Source: Nitrosarchaeum sp.
Lineage (GTDB): Archaea > Thermoproteota > Nitrososphaeria > Nitrososphaerales > Nitrosopumilaceae
DNA: 64,000 nt
Reading direction: 5' to 3'
NCBI GenBank assembly: GCA_023264875.1
Contig: JAHFUX010000003.1
Coordinates: 1 to 64,000 of the forward strand
Every line of letters begins with the position of its first letter. The first letter of the stretch is position 1. Shown one piece after another: positions 48,518 to 58,361 of this stretch. The position numbers were made by a program, and so were the translations under genes. The notes below the pieces were generated by a model that made no database searches, was not told where the DNA came from, and saw only the letters and a program-made list of their open reading frames with translations.

Positions 48518-48822
48518 TATCCTTTCAAGCTCCTAAAGTCTGCAATGTCAATATTCTGATACATACGATATGCTACAATAATTAATGAAAGTCCAACTGC
48601 AACTTCAGCTGCAGCGATTGCAATTGAAAATAATGCTAATGTTTGACCACCACTATGTGGTAAGAATCTTCCAAATGCAACCAAGTTAAGATTTGCTGCG
48701 TTGATAATTATTTCAACTGCAAATAACATTCGAATGGCATTTCTCTTTACAGACAAACCATAAATTCCAATACCCAAAAGGGCAACAGATACTAGAACAA
48801 AATCAATCAGTTCGTTGCTCAT
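48517..48822 (-). CDS. nuoK: NADH-quinone oxidoreductase-like subunit K
   Basis: 101 aa; MLFAVEIIINAANLNLVAF...AAAEVAVGLSLI. Confidence 0.93.
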   Translation of the reverse strand: MSNELIDFVLVSVALLGIGIYGLSVKRNAIRMLFAVEIIINAANLNLVAFGRFLPHSGGQTLALFSIAIAAAEVAVGLSLIIVAYRMYQNIDIADFRSLKG

Positions 48823-49324
48823 TTTCTACATCCTCTCTTCTTGCTAAAATCAGTGCACCGGTAACTGAACCTGTTAAGATTAGTGCCATTAAAATCAAAG
48901 CTGGCCAATAATATGTTAGAAAGTCTGCACCAATATTTCTAAAATCAACTGCCGGTTCATCAGTAGTTATTGTTTTGATACCAGAATTCATTATAATTGA
49001 ACCTAATGCAACCATAAAAACTAGCATAAGTGCAATGCCAACAAATTTTCTTCTTTTATCTTCAACTTTCTTGAAAATAAGTTCTCTTTTCACTAGCATA
49101 ACGGTAAACAAAATTAAAACTGCAATAGAACCTACGTAGACTGCTAGTTGGAACATTGCAACAAATGGTGAATCCAAAAGTAAAAAGAATCCAGCAATTC
49201 CACCAAGAGTTCCCATCAAAGCAATCGAACCATAAATTAAAGATCTTAATTCTAGTGCAGCTATTGCAGAGCCAATTGTAATTACAGATAATGCAAGAAA
49301 TATAGCATCAGCCATGTGTTGCAC
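48803..49324 (-). CDS. nuoJ: NADH-quinone oxidoreductase-like subunit J
   Basis: FQLAVYVGSIAVLILFTVMLVKRE. Confidence 0.9.
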   Translation of the reverse strand: MQHMADAIFLALSVITIGSAIAALELRSLIYGSIALMGTLGGIAGFFLLLDSPFVAMFQLAVYVGSIAVLILFTVMLVKRELIFKKVEDKRRKFVGIALMLVFMVALGSIIMNSGIKTITTDEPAVDFRNIGADFLTYYWPALILMALILTGSVTGALILARREDVENEQRTD

Positions 49325-49805
49325 CTCGATCAGTAATTTTTATTTCAGAATCTTGAGAAACAAATGGTTTTACTTGAAGTTGGGCTGGTGTGTAAATCAA
49401 ACCTTCCTTGCTAAATGAAGAAAGTTCATAGTCATTCGTCATGTACAATGCATAAAATGGACATGCATCAACACATAATCCACAAAATACACATTTGCCA
49501 TAATCAATTTGTGGCATGATAGCTTTTTTATTATGTTTGTATTCTTCTGGAACTTTTACCATGGCAATTGCTTCTGCTACTCCCTCACATGCAATGGAAC
49601 ACAGCTGACAGCCAGTACAATGATCATGAAATAACATATGACGGCCTTTATAACCTGCAATTCCGACACCTGTGGAAGGATCAAATTGATAACCATCACC
49701 AACAAACTTTAGTTTCTCTTCAGGATATCGTAATGTAAATCGTTTAATGGCTAAATGCTTAATTCCTGAATTTAATGCCTTGATAATACCAGTAGCTGTA
49801 TTCAT
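49308..49805 (-). CDS. nuoI: NADH-quinone oxidoreductase-like subunit I (2x[4Fe-4S])
   Basis: CTGCQLCSIACEGVAEAI...CVFCGLCVDACPFYAL. Confidence 0.93.
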   Translation of the reverse strand: MNTATGIIKALNSGIKHLAIKRFTLRYPEEKLKFVGDGYQFDPSTGVGIAGYKGRHMLFHDHCTGCQLCSIACEGVAEAIAMVKVPEEYKHNKKAIMPQIDYGKCVFCGLCVDACPFYALYMTNDYELSSFSKEGLIYTPAQLQVKPFVSQDSEIKITDRGATHG

Positions 49806-51103
49806 TACAATATTCCTCCAGGTCCCAAGACTCCAGCGTACAACAAACCGAGTGCTATAAAGATGTTAACGAATGCAAGTCCAATTAGTTTGTACCAACC
49901 AAGACTCAATAACATATCAATTCTGATTCTTGGGAAAACTCCTCGTGGTAATAAAATGAAAAAGATTACTCCTACTGTTTTTAGTACAAACCACAAAACG
50001 CCGTTTAGCATCTCTTGTGAAAATACTGGCAATCCGGGAATTTTAGCAGTGATTGGACCCATTACTATTCCATCAGTGATAATTTCTTCAGGGAAAGGAG
50101 GCCAAATCATTGGTCCAGACCAACCACCAAGGAATAAAACAACAAACAATGCTGCAAATGCATAAAGTTTCAAGTATGTTCCTAATTGAACAAGACCGTA
50201 AATCATTCCAGAAAATTCAGTTAACCAACCAGCAACAATTTCACTTTCTGCTTCTGGTAAATCAAATGGAATTCTTTCTAATTCTGCCAATATCGTAATA
50301 AAGAAAATAATTGCACCAATTGGTAAAAATATAATCCATGGAAAATTAGATTGACTGGCAACAATTTCAGAAAGATTCAGAGTCCCTGTAAGAATCACTA
50401 CCCCCAATAACGAAAGAATCAATGGAATTTCAAAAGACACCATTTGATGTAACGCTCTTATTCCACCAATGAATGGGAATTTACTATTCGAAGACCATGC
50501 AGAAAGAATAGTTATGATTGGAAAGAATCCAATAATTGCAAAGACTGCTAACAATCCAACATCGACATCTGCAACTACCCACCCTGGTGCAACTGGAATT
50601 AATGCGACAAATGCTGCTGCTGTTGCGACAAATATTATTGGAGCCGCCCAGAAAATTGGTTTGTCAGCTTTTGCAGGAATAATAATTTCTTTTGAGAGTA
50701 GCTTTAGTCCATCCCCCATTAATTGTAAGATTCCTTCAAATTTTCCACAGTAAAAAGGACCTACTCTAAGTTGTAATTTTGCCAACATTTTTCTTTCTAT
50801 AAAGATTGTTCCAGCTGCAATTAATGCTGCAAATCCAAATCCAGGGAAAGCAGCAATTTTAAACAAATCAGTAGTCATGAAAGCTTTCAAGATTGGAAGA
50901 GTTCTAGAAGGATCTGCTAACCATGTCAATGCAAGAAACGGTGTAAGTAATTCACCGTTAATTACAGGCATTTCAATATAGAATAAAATTATAAAAACAG
51001 CTGGGAGACCTATTAATACAAAGATAAGAAGTATCCAAAATACATTATCTAAAATAGATTTTACAAATTCGCTAAATTTGAAATTGGGTGCAATGACAGA
51101 CAT
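49805..51103 (-). CDS. nuoH: NADH-quinone oxidoreductase-like subunit H
   Basis: ERKMLAKLQLRVGPFYCGKFEGILQLMGDGLKLLSKE; ERIPFDLPEAESEIVAG. Confidence 0.93.
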   Translation of the reverse strand: MSVIAPNFKFSEFVKSILDNVFWILLIFVLIGLPAVFIILFYIEMPVINGELLTPFLALTWLADPSRTLPILKAFMTTDLFKIAAFPGFGFAALIAAGTIFIERKMLAKLQLRVGPFYCGKFEGILQLMGDGLKLLSKEIIIPAKADKPIFWAAPIIFVATAAAFVALIPVAPGWVVADVDVGLLAVFAIIGFFPIITILSAWSSNSKFPFIGGIRALHQMVSFEIPLILSLLGVVILTGTLNLSEIVASQSNFPWIIFLPIGAIIFFITILAELERIPFDLPEAESEIVAGWLTEFSGMIYGLVQLGTYLKLYAFAALFVVLFLGGWSGPMIWPPFPEEIITDGIVMGPITAKIPGLPVFSQEMLNGVLWFVLKTVGVIFFILLPRGVFPRIRIDMLLSLGWYKLIGLAFVNIFIALGLLYAGVLGPGGIL

Positions 51104-52240
51104 TTATCTATCTGCCTCCACCGGCCAATAATTAAGACTCCAATATACAGCCGGCATGTTTCCGAGTTTTTCCCCTTTGAGAAGATATGGTAATGCAATT
51201 AAGTTTCTAAATGAACCAACACTTAGTTTTAATCGATAAGGTTCAGGTTTTCCATCAGAGACAATATAGCAACCCAATGAACCTCTACCCGATTCTACAC
51301 GCTTGTATACTGAATCAAATCCTTTTCCTTTTGGATTTGGTTTTAGTTTAACTCTAACAGAACCAGACTTTGGCATTTTTTGTAATGCTTGTCTAATTAT
51401 GTTACAGCTTTCCAACATGTCAAGCCATGGAATTTTTGATCTTGCGTAAGAATCTCCCTCATTCATTACATTACTGTGAACATCTAATTCATCATAGACA
51501 TCATATGGTTCCTTCTTTCTAAGATCATAATCAACACCGCTAGCACGAAGAACAGAACCAGTCGTACCTAATCGAATTGCATCTTGACGTGATAAAACAC
51601 CAGTATTAGCAGTTCTAGCAATTAAGATTGGATTATCATAGAAAATTGCTGCATATTCTTTGATTCGTTTTTCAAAATAATTTACTTGTCTTAAACAAAC
51701 ATCTTCAAAGTTTGGTGGCAAATCATTTCTTATACCACCTGGTACAAAATGAGCATGAGTAACTCTAGCTCCTGTCATTTTTTCTAATAGATCAATTAGT
51801 AATTCACGATCACCTGCTGGCCACATAAACATTGTAGAGTGACCTAAGAATATACCATAGATTGCAAGCCAATACATTGTGTAAACACATCTATTCAATT
51901 CAGATGCAATAACTCGAATGTATTTTGCTCGTTCTGGTACTTCAATACCAAGAAGTTCTTCAACCCCTAAAACATACGGATACAAAATATTGCAAGAATC
52001 ATGAATCACTGGTCTTTCTAAATGTGGAATGTTTGTAATGTAATTTCTGTATTCAGCCATCTTTTCCTCACCGCGGTGAACATAGCCAGGATCAGGATCA
52101 CATGCAACAATATAGTCACCATCAATTTGTACAATAATTCTCATATGACCAGAACCGGGATGTTGTGGTCCAACATTGAGAGTCATAATTCTCTCATCTA
52201 CTTTCTGAAGTGCAAGTCCCGGTGGTAATTCGTTATTCAT
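51104..52240 (-). CDS. nuoD: NADH-quinone oxidoreductase-like subunit D
   Basis: LNVGPQHPGSGHMRIIVQIDGD...DPDPGYVHRGEEKMAE. Confidence 0.94.
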   Translation of the reverse strand: MNNELPPGLALQKVDERIMTLNVGPQHPGSGHMRIIVQIDGDYIVACDPDPGYVHRGEEKMAEYRNYITNIPHLERPVIHDSCNILYPYVLGVEELLGIEVPERAKYIRVIASELNRCVYTMYWLAIYGIFLGHSTMFMWPAGDRELLIDLLEKMTGARVTHAHFVPGGIRNDLPPNFEDVCLRQVNYFEKRIKEYAAIFYDNPILIARTANTGVLSRQDAIRLGTTGSVLRASGVDYDLRKKEPYDVYDELDVHSNVMNEGDSYARSKIPWLDMLESCNIIRQALQKMPKSGSVRVKLKPNPKGKGFDSVYKRVESGRGSLGCYIVSDGKPEPYRLKLSVGSFRNLIALPYLLKGEKLGNMPAVYWSLNYWPVEADR

Positions 52241-52242
52241 CT

Positions 52243-52833
52243 CTATCTTCCTTTAATTGCAAAATCCTTTCTTAGCGGTGGTAAATCTGCCCAATCTTCT
52301 GGCAAAAGTAATCTTCGATTATCGGGATGACCTTGAAAGTAAACACCAAACATTTCAAAAATCTCTCGTTCATGAAATTCTACACTATAAAATATTTCTC
52401 GAAGACTAGGAAGTTTTGTTGCATCGTTTCCAGGAATTGGATTTTCTTCTCTTTGTGCTCTTGTTGCCAATACAAGAATTTGTCTTGATAGTGAAGAATC
52501 AGTGTAGGAACCTAAATGATAAACCACTTCAATTTCTTTGTCCTGAGGATAGTCTACACCTGACACAGATTCAGCATGATCAAAATTTAGAACATCTCTT
52601 AGAAATTCAGCTACTTCTTTAATATCATCCCTACCAACATTAATCCTAACTCTATCTGGTTTTACAAATGCTACTTTAATTCTAGTATCAAATTTTTCAA
52701 CAATTTTATCTGCAAGTCCTTTTTCAAATTTTGGTAATTCAATTTCTTTCTCTGATGGAGGACTTGCTTTAGTAGATGCAGGTGTTACATCGGATGTAGT
52801 TTCAATTGGTTCATTATCAGAATCAGAACTCAT
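52243..52833 (-). CDS. nuoC: NADH-quinone oxidoreductase-like subunit C
   Basis: EFHEREIFEMFGVYFQGHPDNRRLLLPEDW; divergent low-complexity N-terminus. Confidence 0.92.
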   Translation of the reverse strand: MSSDSDNEPIETTSDVTPASTKASPPSEKEIELPKFEKGLADKIVEKFDTRIKVAFVKPDRVRINVGRDDIKEVAEFLRDVLNFDHAESVSGVDYPQDKEIEVVYHLGSYTDSSLSRQILVLATRAQREENPIPGNDATKLPSLREIFYSVEFHEREIFEMFGVYFQGHPDNRRLLLPEDWADLPPLRKDFAIKGR

Positions 52834-53357
52834 TATACAAACTTCCTAGCCTTCATTCTCTTGATTTTTTCTTGTAATAACATACATCCTTGAATAAGAG
52901 TTTCAGGTCTAGGTGGACAACCTGGAACATAGATATCTACGGGTAGAACTCCATCAATACCTGGAAGTACGTTGTATGAATCAAAATACAATCCACCAGT
53001 AATTGCACATGCTCCCATTGCAATGACATATTTTGGTTCTGGCATTTGATCATAAACTAAACGGAGACGAGGTGCCATTTTTCTTGTGATAGTTCCCTGA
53101 ACTACAATTAAATCACATTGTCTAAGTGAACCAAATGCCTCAATGATACCAAATCTTTCAACATCATATCTTGGACTAGATGCTGCTCCAAATTCTACAC
53201 TACAACATGCTGTTTCAATATGTACAGGCCAAAGGGACCATATTCTACCCCAATTGATTGCATACCCCAATGGTTTATCAATTGCTTGCTCTAAAATATC
53301 ACCTAACTTTCCAACAAACACATTTGCATTTTGTGGTGTTATCAGATCTTTTAGCAA
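52833..53357 (-). CDS. nuoB: NADH-quinone oxidoreductase-like subunit B
   Basis: SLWPVHIETACCSVEFGA...MGACAITGG...VPGCPPRPE. Confidence 0.94.
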   Translation of the reverse strand: MLKDLITPQNANVFVGKLGDILEQAIDKPLGYAINWGRIWSLWPVHIETACCSVEFGAASSPRYDVERFGIIEAFGSLRQCDLIVVQGTITRKMAPRLRLVYDQMPEPKYVIAMGACAITGGLYFDSYNVLPGIDGVLPVDIYVPGCPPRPETLIQGCMLLQEKIKRMKARKFV

Positions 53358-53397
53358 TATAATCCCTCATTTTCATAATTTTTATTTATATAAAAAA

Positions 53398-53772
53398 CTA
53401 CCATATGTTTCGTCTCCCTGACTGATGTAATGCAAAAGCCATCGCTGCAAACATAATTGCTAAGAAACCAATAATTGGCAAAGTGGCAGATTTTGGGAGT
53501 TCTAAAAGTGCACTTCCCCATGCATATAAGAAAATTGCCATGACATCAAAAACAACGAACATCAAAATGTAAGCATAATACTGCATCATAAAGTGAGTTC
53601 GTCCTTCACCTGATGGGACTTGACCACATTCCATTGGCAAAAATTTAACGGGATTACTTCTTTTTCTAGGAGAAATCATTCTAGAAATTAAAAGTGCAGG
53701 AGCCATTGCTACTACTGCAAATCCAAACATTAACACTACAGTACTATAATTGCCCGCTAATTCCCCGACCAA
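53398..53772 (-). CDS. nuoA: NADH-quinone oxidoreductase-like subunit A
   Basis: PMECGQVPSGEGRTHFMMQYYAYILMFVVFDVMAIFLYAWG. Confidence 0.9.
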   Translation of the reverse strand: MVGELAGNYSTVVLMFGFAVVAMAPALLISRMISPRKRSNPVKFLPMECGQVPSGEGRTHFMMQYYAYILMFVVFDVMAIFLYAWGSALLELPKSATLPIIGFLAIMFAAMAFALHQSGRRNIW

Positions 53773-53881
53773 TTTAGCTTTGAACCCAAGTTTTTCTATA
53801 AAAAGGTATGCACTTTTTTAATGTAAATTTTAGAAAAGCAGTTTTTGAAAAGTACTTAATAGGATAATCACAAATGCGATC

Positions 53882-54346
53882 ATGTCATTAAATATTGGAG
53901 ATATTGCTCCAAACTTTGAACTTCCAGACATAGATCTCAAGATGAGGACTTTGGACGAATTCAAGGGAGGGAAAATCATACTGTCATTCTTTGTTGCTGC
54001 AAGCTCTCCAGTTTGTGAAAATGAGTTGTGTAAGTTTAGAGACTCTTGGAGTGAGATATCAAATCTCGGTGCCCAAGTCGTTGCGATAAGTAATGACGGA
54101 CCATTTGCTAACAAAGCATTTGCACAAAAAAACAACTTAAATTTTCCAATACTGGCAGATTACAATAGTAAAACAATTCGTGATTACGATGTTTTAATGC
54201 CACATCTACTACACATCAAAGATTACAATGCTGCAAAACGTTCTGTGTTTATAATAATGGAAAATGGAAAAATTGGATACAAGTGGGTATCTGAGAGTCC
54301 ATTAAATGAACCGGATTATGAAGAAATTAAAAAATTTCTAAAATAA
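53882..54346 (+). CDS. Peroxiredoxin (AhpC/TSA-Bcp family)
   Basis: IGDIAPNFELPDIDLKMRTLDEFKGGKIILSFFVAASSPVCENELCKFRD. Confidence 0.88.
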   Translation: MSLNIGDIAPNFELPDIDLKMRTLDEFKGGKIILSFFVAASSPVCENELCKFRDSWSEISNLGAQVVAISNDGPFANKAFAQKNNLNFPILADYNSKTIRDYDVLMPHLLHIKDYNAAKRSVFIIMENGKIGYKWVSESPLNEPDYEEIKKFLK

Positions 54347-54359
54347 GGAAGATAATTGT

Positions 54360-54872
54360 TTATTCTATTTCTACAACAATATCGTTTTTAGCTACTGTTC
54401 CACCCACTTTGATTTTGATGGATTTAATAGAACCGTTTTTGTGAGATTTAACAGCAACTTGCATTTTCATAGATTCTAAAGTGCAAATAACATCTCCTTG
54501 TTTTACAGAATCACCTTCTTGAACAGCAATAGAAACAACCTTACCAGGAATTTGACTTTTTAATGTTAGTTGAGTATTAGAAGAACTAGCACCTCCAGAA
54601 TTTTTGAAGACAATTTTATCAAGATCAGTATGCATGTTAAGAGTAATTGGTACATTATCAATAATGAGATTCATTTCATTTGTTGAATTTTCAAGATATC
54701 TTGCTCTATGATATTTTTGATCTAGGACAAATTCAATTCCTTTTGAATCCATTTTTAGAATTTTTATTTGATGCTTAACGGTATTGATTTTAATCACATA
54801 CTCATTGTTACCAAGATTTTCAGCGATTTCACCATCAAATATTTGTTCAATATCTTTTATTTTATAATCCAT
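54360..54872 (-). CDS. accB: Biotin carboxyl carrier protein of acyl-CoA carboxylase
   Basis: C-terminal VICTLESMKMQVAVKSHKNG biotinyl-lysine motif. Confidence 0.9.
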   Translation of the reverse strand: MDYKIKDIEQIFDGEIAENLGNNEYVIKINTVKHQIKILKMDSKGIEFVLDQKYHRARYLENSTNEMNLIIDNVPITLNMHTDLDKIVFKNSGGASSSNTQLTLKSQIPGKVVSIAVQEGDSVKQGDVICTLESMKMQVAVKSHKNGSIKSIKIKVGGTVAKNDIVVEIE

Positions 54873-54878
54873 TTATCA

Positions 54879-56366
54879 TCAATTTAGTTTATTTTTCCAA
54901 GTAGAATTATTAGAAGTAGAATTTTGCACTCTACTCTTAAAATATTCAGAGTAAATAATGGCAGCTGCTAAAGCAGCCTCACTTTTTTCAATTTTTTCTG
55001 TTTTCAAATCTTCTTTTAATCTATCAATAATTTTATATCGGTTTAGAAAGTCTGTAGAAAGAGTTCCATTTTTGTATTCATCGGTGTTAAGAATTGTTTT
55101 ATAAAGTGGTATTGATGTCTCAACACCTTGAATGTAAAAATCATTTAATGCGTTTAACATTCTGGTTCTTGATTCTTCAAATGTTTGACCCCATGTGCAA
55201 AGTTTAGCCATCAAAGAATCATAAAATGGAGACACAGTACAACCAGAATAGAGATATGTATCACATCTAACACTTGGTCCTGACGGAATAGTCACATCAG
55301 ACACAGGACCGGTAGAAGGGGCAAAATCTAAGAATGTATCTTCTGCATTTATTCTACATTCAATTGCATAGCCATTCATTTTGAGATCTTTTTGTTTGAA
55401 TGGAAGTGGTTCGCCATTTGCAATATCTATTTGTAGTTTAACAAGATCTAAGCCAGATACAAATTCAGTAATTGGATGTTCTACTTGTAATCTAGCATTG
55501 ATTTCTATAAAATAGAATTCACCATTATCTGCTCTAAGAAATTCTGCAGTACCAAGATTAGTATAATCAACTGCCTTAGCTGCTTTAACAACTAATTCAC
55601 CAATTCTATCTCTTGTTTCTTGATCAACTATAGGTGAAGGTGTTTGTTCAATAAGTTTTTGATTACGTCTTTGAATTGAACATTCTCTTTCAAATATATG
55701 AACAGCGTTACCATGTTTGTCTCTTGCCATTTGATATTCAATATGTCTAGTTTTTTGAAGAAATTTTTCAACTATTATTGCAGATTTCCCAACTGCAGAA
55801 ATTGATTCGCTTGTAACTGTTTCAAAACCTTCCCGTAATTCTTTATCATTATTTACTAATCTGATTCCACGACCACCACCACCGAAAACGGATTTTAATA
55901 GTACGGGGTATGAAATGTCATTTGCAATTTTTAATGCCTCTTCGACATCTTTTACAAGACCGGGGCTTCCTGGAACAGTTGGGACTTTTGCTTTTAACAT
56001 AGCAGATTTACATTGCATTTTATCACCACAAAGATCCATAGATACAGCAGATGGACCAATAAAATTTATTTTATTTTTTTCACATTTACTTGCAAAGTCA
56101 GAATTTTCTGAAAGAAAGCCATAGCCGGGATGTATGGCATCTGCACCAGAAGATAATATTATCTCAATAATTTTTTCTTGATTCAAATAAGATTTTGCAG
56201 GAGAAGCCTCACCGATATGATATGCTTCTGTAGCTTGTTTGACGTGTAAAGAATTGTAATCTTCATCAGAGTACACTGCTACAGTTTTGATTCCAAGTGC
56301 GTTACATGTTTTAATTACACGTAGAGCAATTTCTCCTCTATTTGCGATAAGAACTTTTTCAATCAT
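54879..56366 (-). CDS. accC: Biotin carboxylase subunit of acetyl/propionyl-CoA carboxylase
   Basis: EKVLIANRGEIALRVIKTCNALGIKTVAVYSDED; FGGGGRGIRLV; EINARLQVEHPITE. Confidence 0.94.
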   Translation of the reverse strand: MIEKVLIANRGEIALRVIKTCNALGIKTVAVYSDEDYNSLHVKQATEAYHIGEASPAKSYLNQEKIIEIILSSGADAIHPGYGFLSENSDFASKCEKNKINFIGPSAVSMDLCGDKMQCKSAMLKAKVPTVPGSPGLVKDVEEALKIANDISYPVLLKSVFGGGGRGIRLVNNDKELREGFETVTSESISAVGKSAIIVEKFLQKTRHIEYQMARDKHGNAVHIFERECSIQRRNQKLIEQTPSPIVDQETRDRIGELVVKAAKAVDYTNLGTAEFLRADNGEFYFIEINARLQVEHPITEFVSGLDLVKLQIDIANGEPLPFKQKDLKMNGYAIECRINAEDTFLDFAPSTGPVSDVTIPSGPSVRCDTYLYSGCTVSPFYDSLMAKLCTWGQTFEESRTRMLNALNDFYIQGVETSIPLYKTILNTDEYKNGTLSTDFLNRYKIIDRLKEDLKTEKIEKSEAALAAAIIYSEYFKSRVQNSTSNNSTWKNKLN

Positions 56367-56372
56367 GTTTAA

Positions 56373-57920
56373 TCATAGATTGATATTTCCATGTTTTCTT
56401 GGAAGTTGCTTTTCTCTTTTGTTTGCAAGCATCTCTAATGCTTTGATTAGCATAGGTCTTGTTTCAGCTGGATCAATTACATTATCGATAGTACCATGAG
56501 ATGCTGCAACGTAAGGATTTTCAAATTTTTCTGAGAATTCACTGATTAGTTGTTTTTTAAGGGCTTCAGGATCATCAGCATTAGATAGTTCCTTTCTGTA
56601 CATAATTTTTACAGCTGCTTCAGCACCTAATACAGCACATCGTGCAGTTGGCCATGCATAATTTACATCTGTTCTTAGATTTTTACTTCCCATGGCTATG
56701 TATGCACCACCATATGCTTTTCCTATTACAAGTGTAATTCTAGGAACAGTGGCCTCACAATAAGCGTAGAGAAGTTTGCTACCATGTCTAATGATACCAT
56801 TATGCTCTTGATTAGAACCTGGCATGTAACCAGGAGTATCTACAAATGTAATAATTGGAATATTGAATGCATCACAAAATCTGATGAATCTAGCTGCTTT
56901 GTTTGATGAGTCAATATCAAGTGCACCAGCAAGATGTAATGGTTGATTAGCTACAATACCAACAACTTTACCATTTAATCTACTATAACCAACAACAACG
57001 TTTGGTGCAAACAATTCATGAATCTCAAAGAATTCATGATTATCAACAACAGATCGAATGATTTCCTTCATGTCATATGGCTGTAAAGGGTTATCAGGAA
57101 TTATATTGATTATATTATGATCGAGTCTGTTTGGATCGTCATCAGTTTTTATTTTTAGTGGCTCTTCGGTATTATTTTGTGGAAGAAAAGAGATTAATTT
57201 TTTAATATAATCCATACATTCGTATTCGTTCTTTACAACGAAATGTGCAACACCACTTTTTATTCCATGTGTCATTGCACCACCCAAGTCATCAAATGAA
57301 ATTTCTTCTCCTACAACAGTCTTTACTACATCAGGTCCAGTTACAAACATAGTTCCTGCTTTGTCAACCATAATAACAAAATCAGTCATTGCAGGAGAAT
57401 ATACAGAACCTCCAGCAGATGGACCAATACTTGCAGTGATTTGTGGAATAACACCAGAAGCTAATTGATTATGATAAAAAATATCAGCAAACCCATCAAG
57501 GCTCATAATTCCTTCTTGAATTCTTGCTCCTCCTGAATCCATTATTCCAATTATAGGACAACCTGTTTTGACTGCATGATCCATCAATTTTGTAATTTTT
57601 TTAGCTCCCATTTGACTTAGTGTACCACCAAGTACAGTAAAATCATAAGCAAAGACAAAGATTTGTCTACCATTTATTGTTCCATAACCACCAACAACAC
57701 CATCGGTGTAGAATTTTTTCTTCTGCATATCATATTCATGATAATGATGAGTTATTAGTGGATCAATTTCAGTAAAAGTACCAGCATCTAATAAAAGATC
57801 AATTCTCTCGCGAGCTGTTAATTTACCTTTATCATGCTGATCTTTAATTTTATCTTGTCCTCCACCTTGTAATGATATTTTATTTCTCTTAGAATACTCC
57901 TCAATTTTCTCGAAATGCAT
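56373..57920 (-). CDS. pccB: Carboxyltransferase subunit of acetyl/propionyl-CoA carboxylase
   Basis: GKLTARERIDLLLDAGTFTEIDPL; DSGGARIQEGI; FVDTPGYMPGSNQEHNGIIRHGSKLLYAY. Confidence 0.94.
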   Translation of the reverse strand: MHFEKIEEYSKRNKISLQGGGQDKIKDQHDKGKLTARERIDLLLDAGTFTEIDPLITHHYHEYDMQKKKFYTDGVVGGYGTINGRQIFVFAYDFTVLGGTLSQMGAKKITKLMDHAVKTGCPIIGIMDSGGARIQEGIMSLDGFADIFYHNQLASGVIPQITASIGPSAGGSVYSPAMTDFVIMVDKAGTMFVTGPDVVKTVVGEEISFDDLGGAMTHGIKSGVAHFVVKNEYECMDYIKKLISFLPQNNTEEPLKIKTDDDPNRLDHNIINIIPDNPLQPYDMKEIIRSVVDNHEFFEIHELFAPNVVVGYSRLNGKVVGIVANQPLHLAGALDIDSSNKAARFIRFCDAFNIPIITFVDTPGYMPGSNQEHNGIIRHGSKLLYAYCEATVPRITLVIGKAYGGAYIAMGSKNLRTDVNYAWPTARCAVLGAEAAVKIMYRKELSNADDPEALKKQLISEFSEKFENPYVAASHGTIDNVIDPAETRPMLIKALEMLANKREKQLPRKHGNINL

Positions 57921-57998
57921 AGATATTGTAGAAAAGAAATCTTCCTATATTAATTTAGTTTGATTTTTTTAGAATTCATTAGAACATGATGTATTATT

Positions 57999-58361
57999 CT
58001 AAAGACATTCATTCAAACCTGATGGTTTTGAATAACCGTTAATGTATGAATTAAGATTCAAGAACAGAAAACTCTTTTTTACAGATTTTTGATAAGAATC
58101 AAAAGAGTTTTTCTCTTCACTACATTTTTTGCATATACATAACTGAGAAACTCTCTGAATATCACAAGTATATTGAAATTCACATTGTGAGCATCCAGCT
58201 AATCCTCTACAAACGATACACTGAAGTTCATTTATTTGAGCACATTTTTCATGTTTCACTCCTAATCCTTTTGCCCACAATCCAATTTCATTTACTTCAA
58301 TTTTTTCATTACAAACAATACAAGTACCTGAAAACTTCATTGGAATTTTTCTCCAGCTCAT
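57999..58361 (-). CDS. Cys-rich zinc/metal-binding protein of unknown function
   Basis: CIVC...HEKC; CIVC...CSQC...CICKKC. Confidence 0.7.
   Translation of the reverse strand: MSWRKIPMKFSGTCIVCNEKIEVNEIGLWAKGLGVKHEKCAQINELQCIVCRGLAGCSQCEFQYTCDIQRVSQLCICKKCSEEKNSFDSYQKSVKKSFLFLNLNSYINGYSKPSGLNECL

Noticed and set aside
49863-50753. Plus-strand ORFs opposite nuoH, and similar ones opposite nuoL/nuoD/nuoC/nuoB
   Set aside because: Shadow ORFs with no coherent domain content inside an intact nuo operon.
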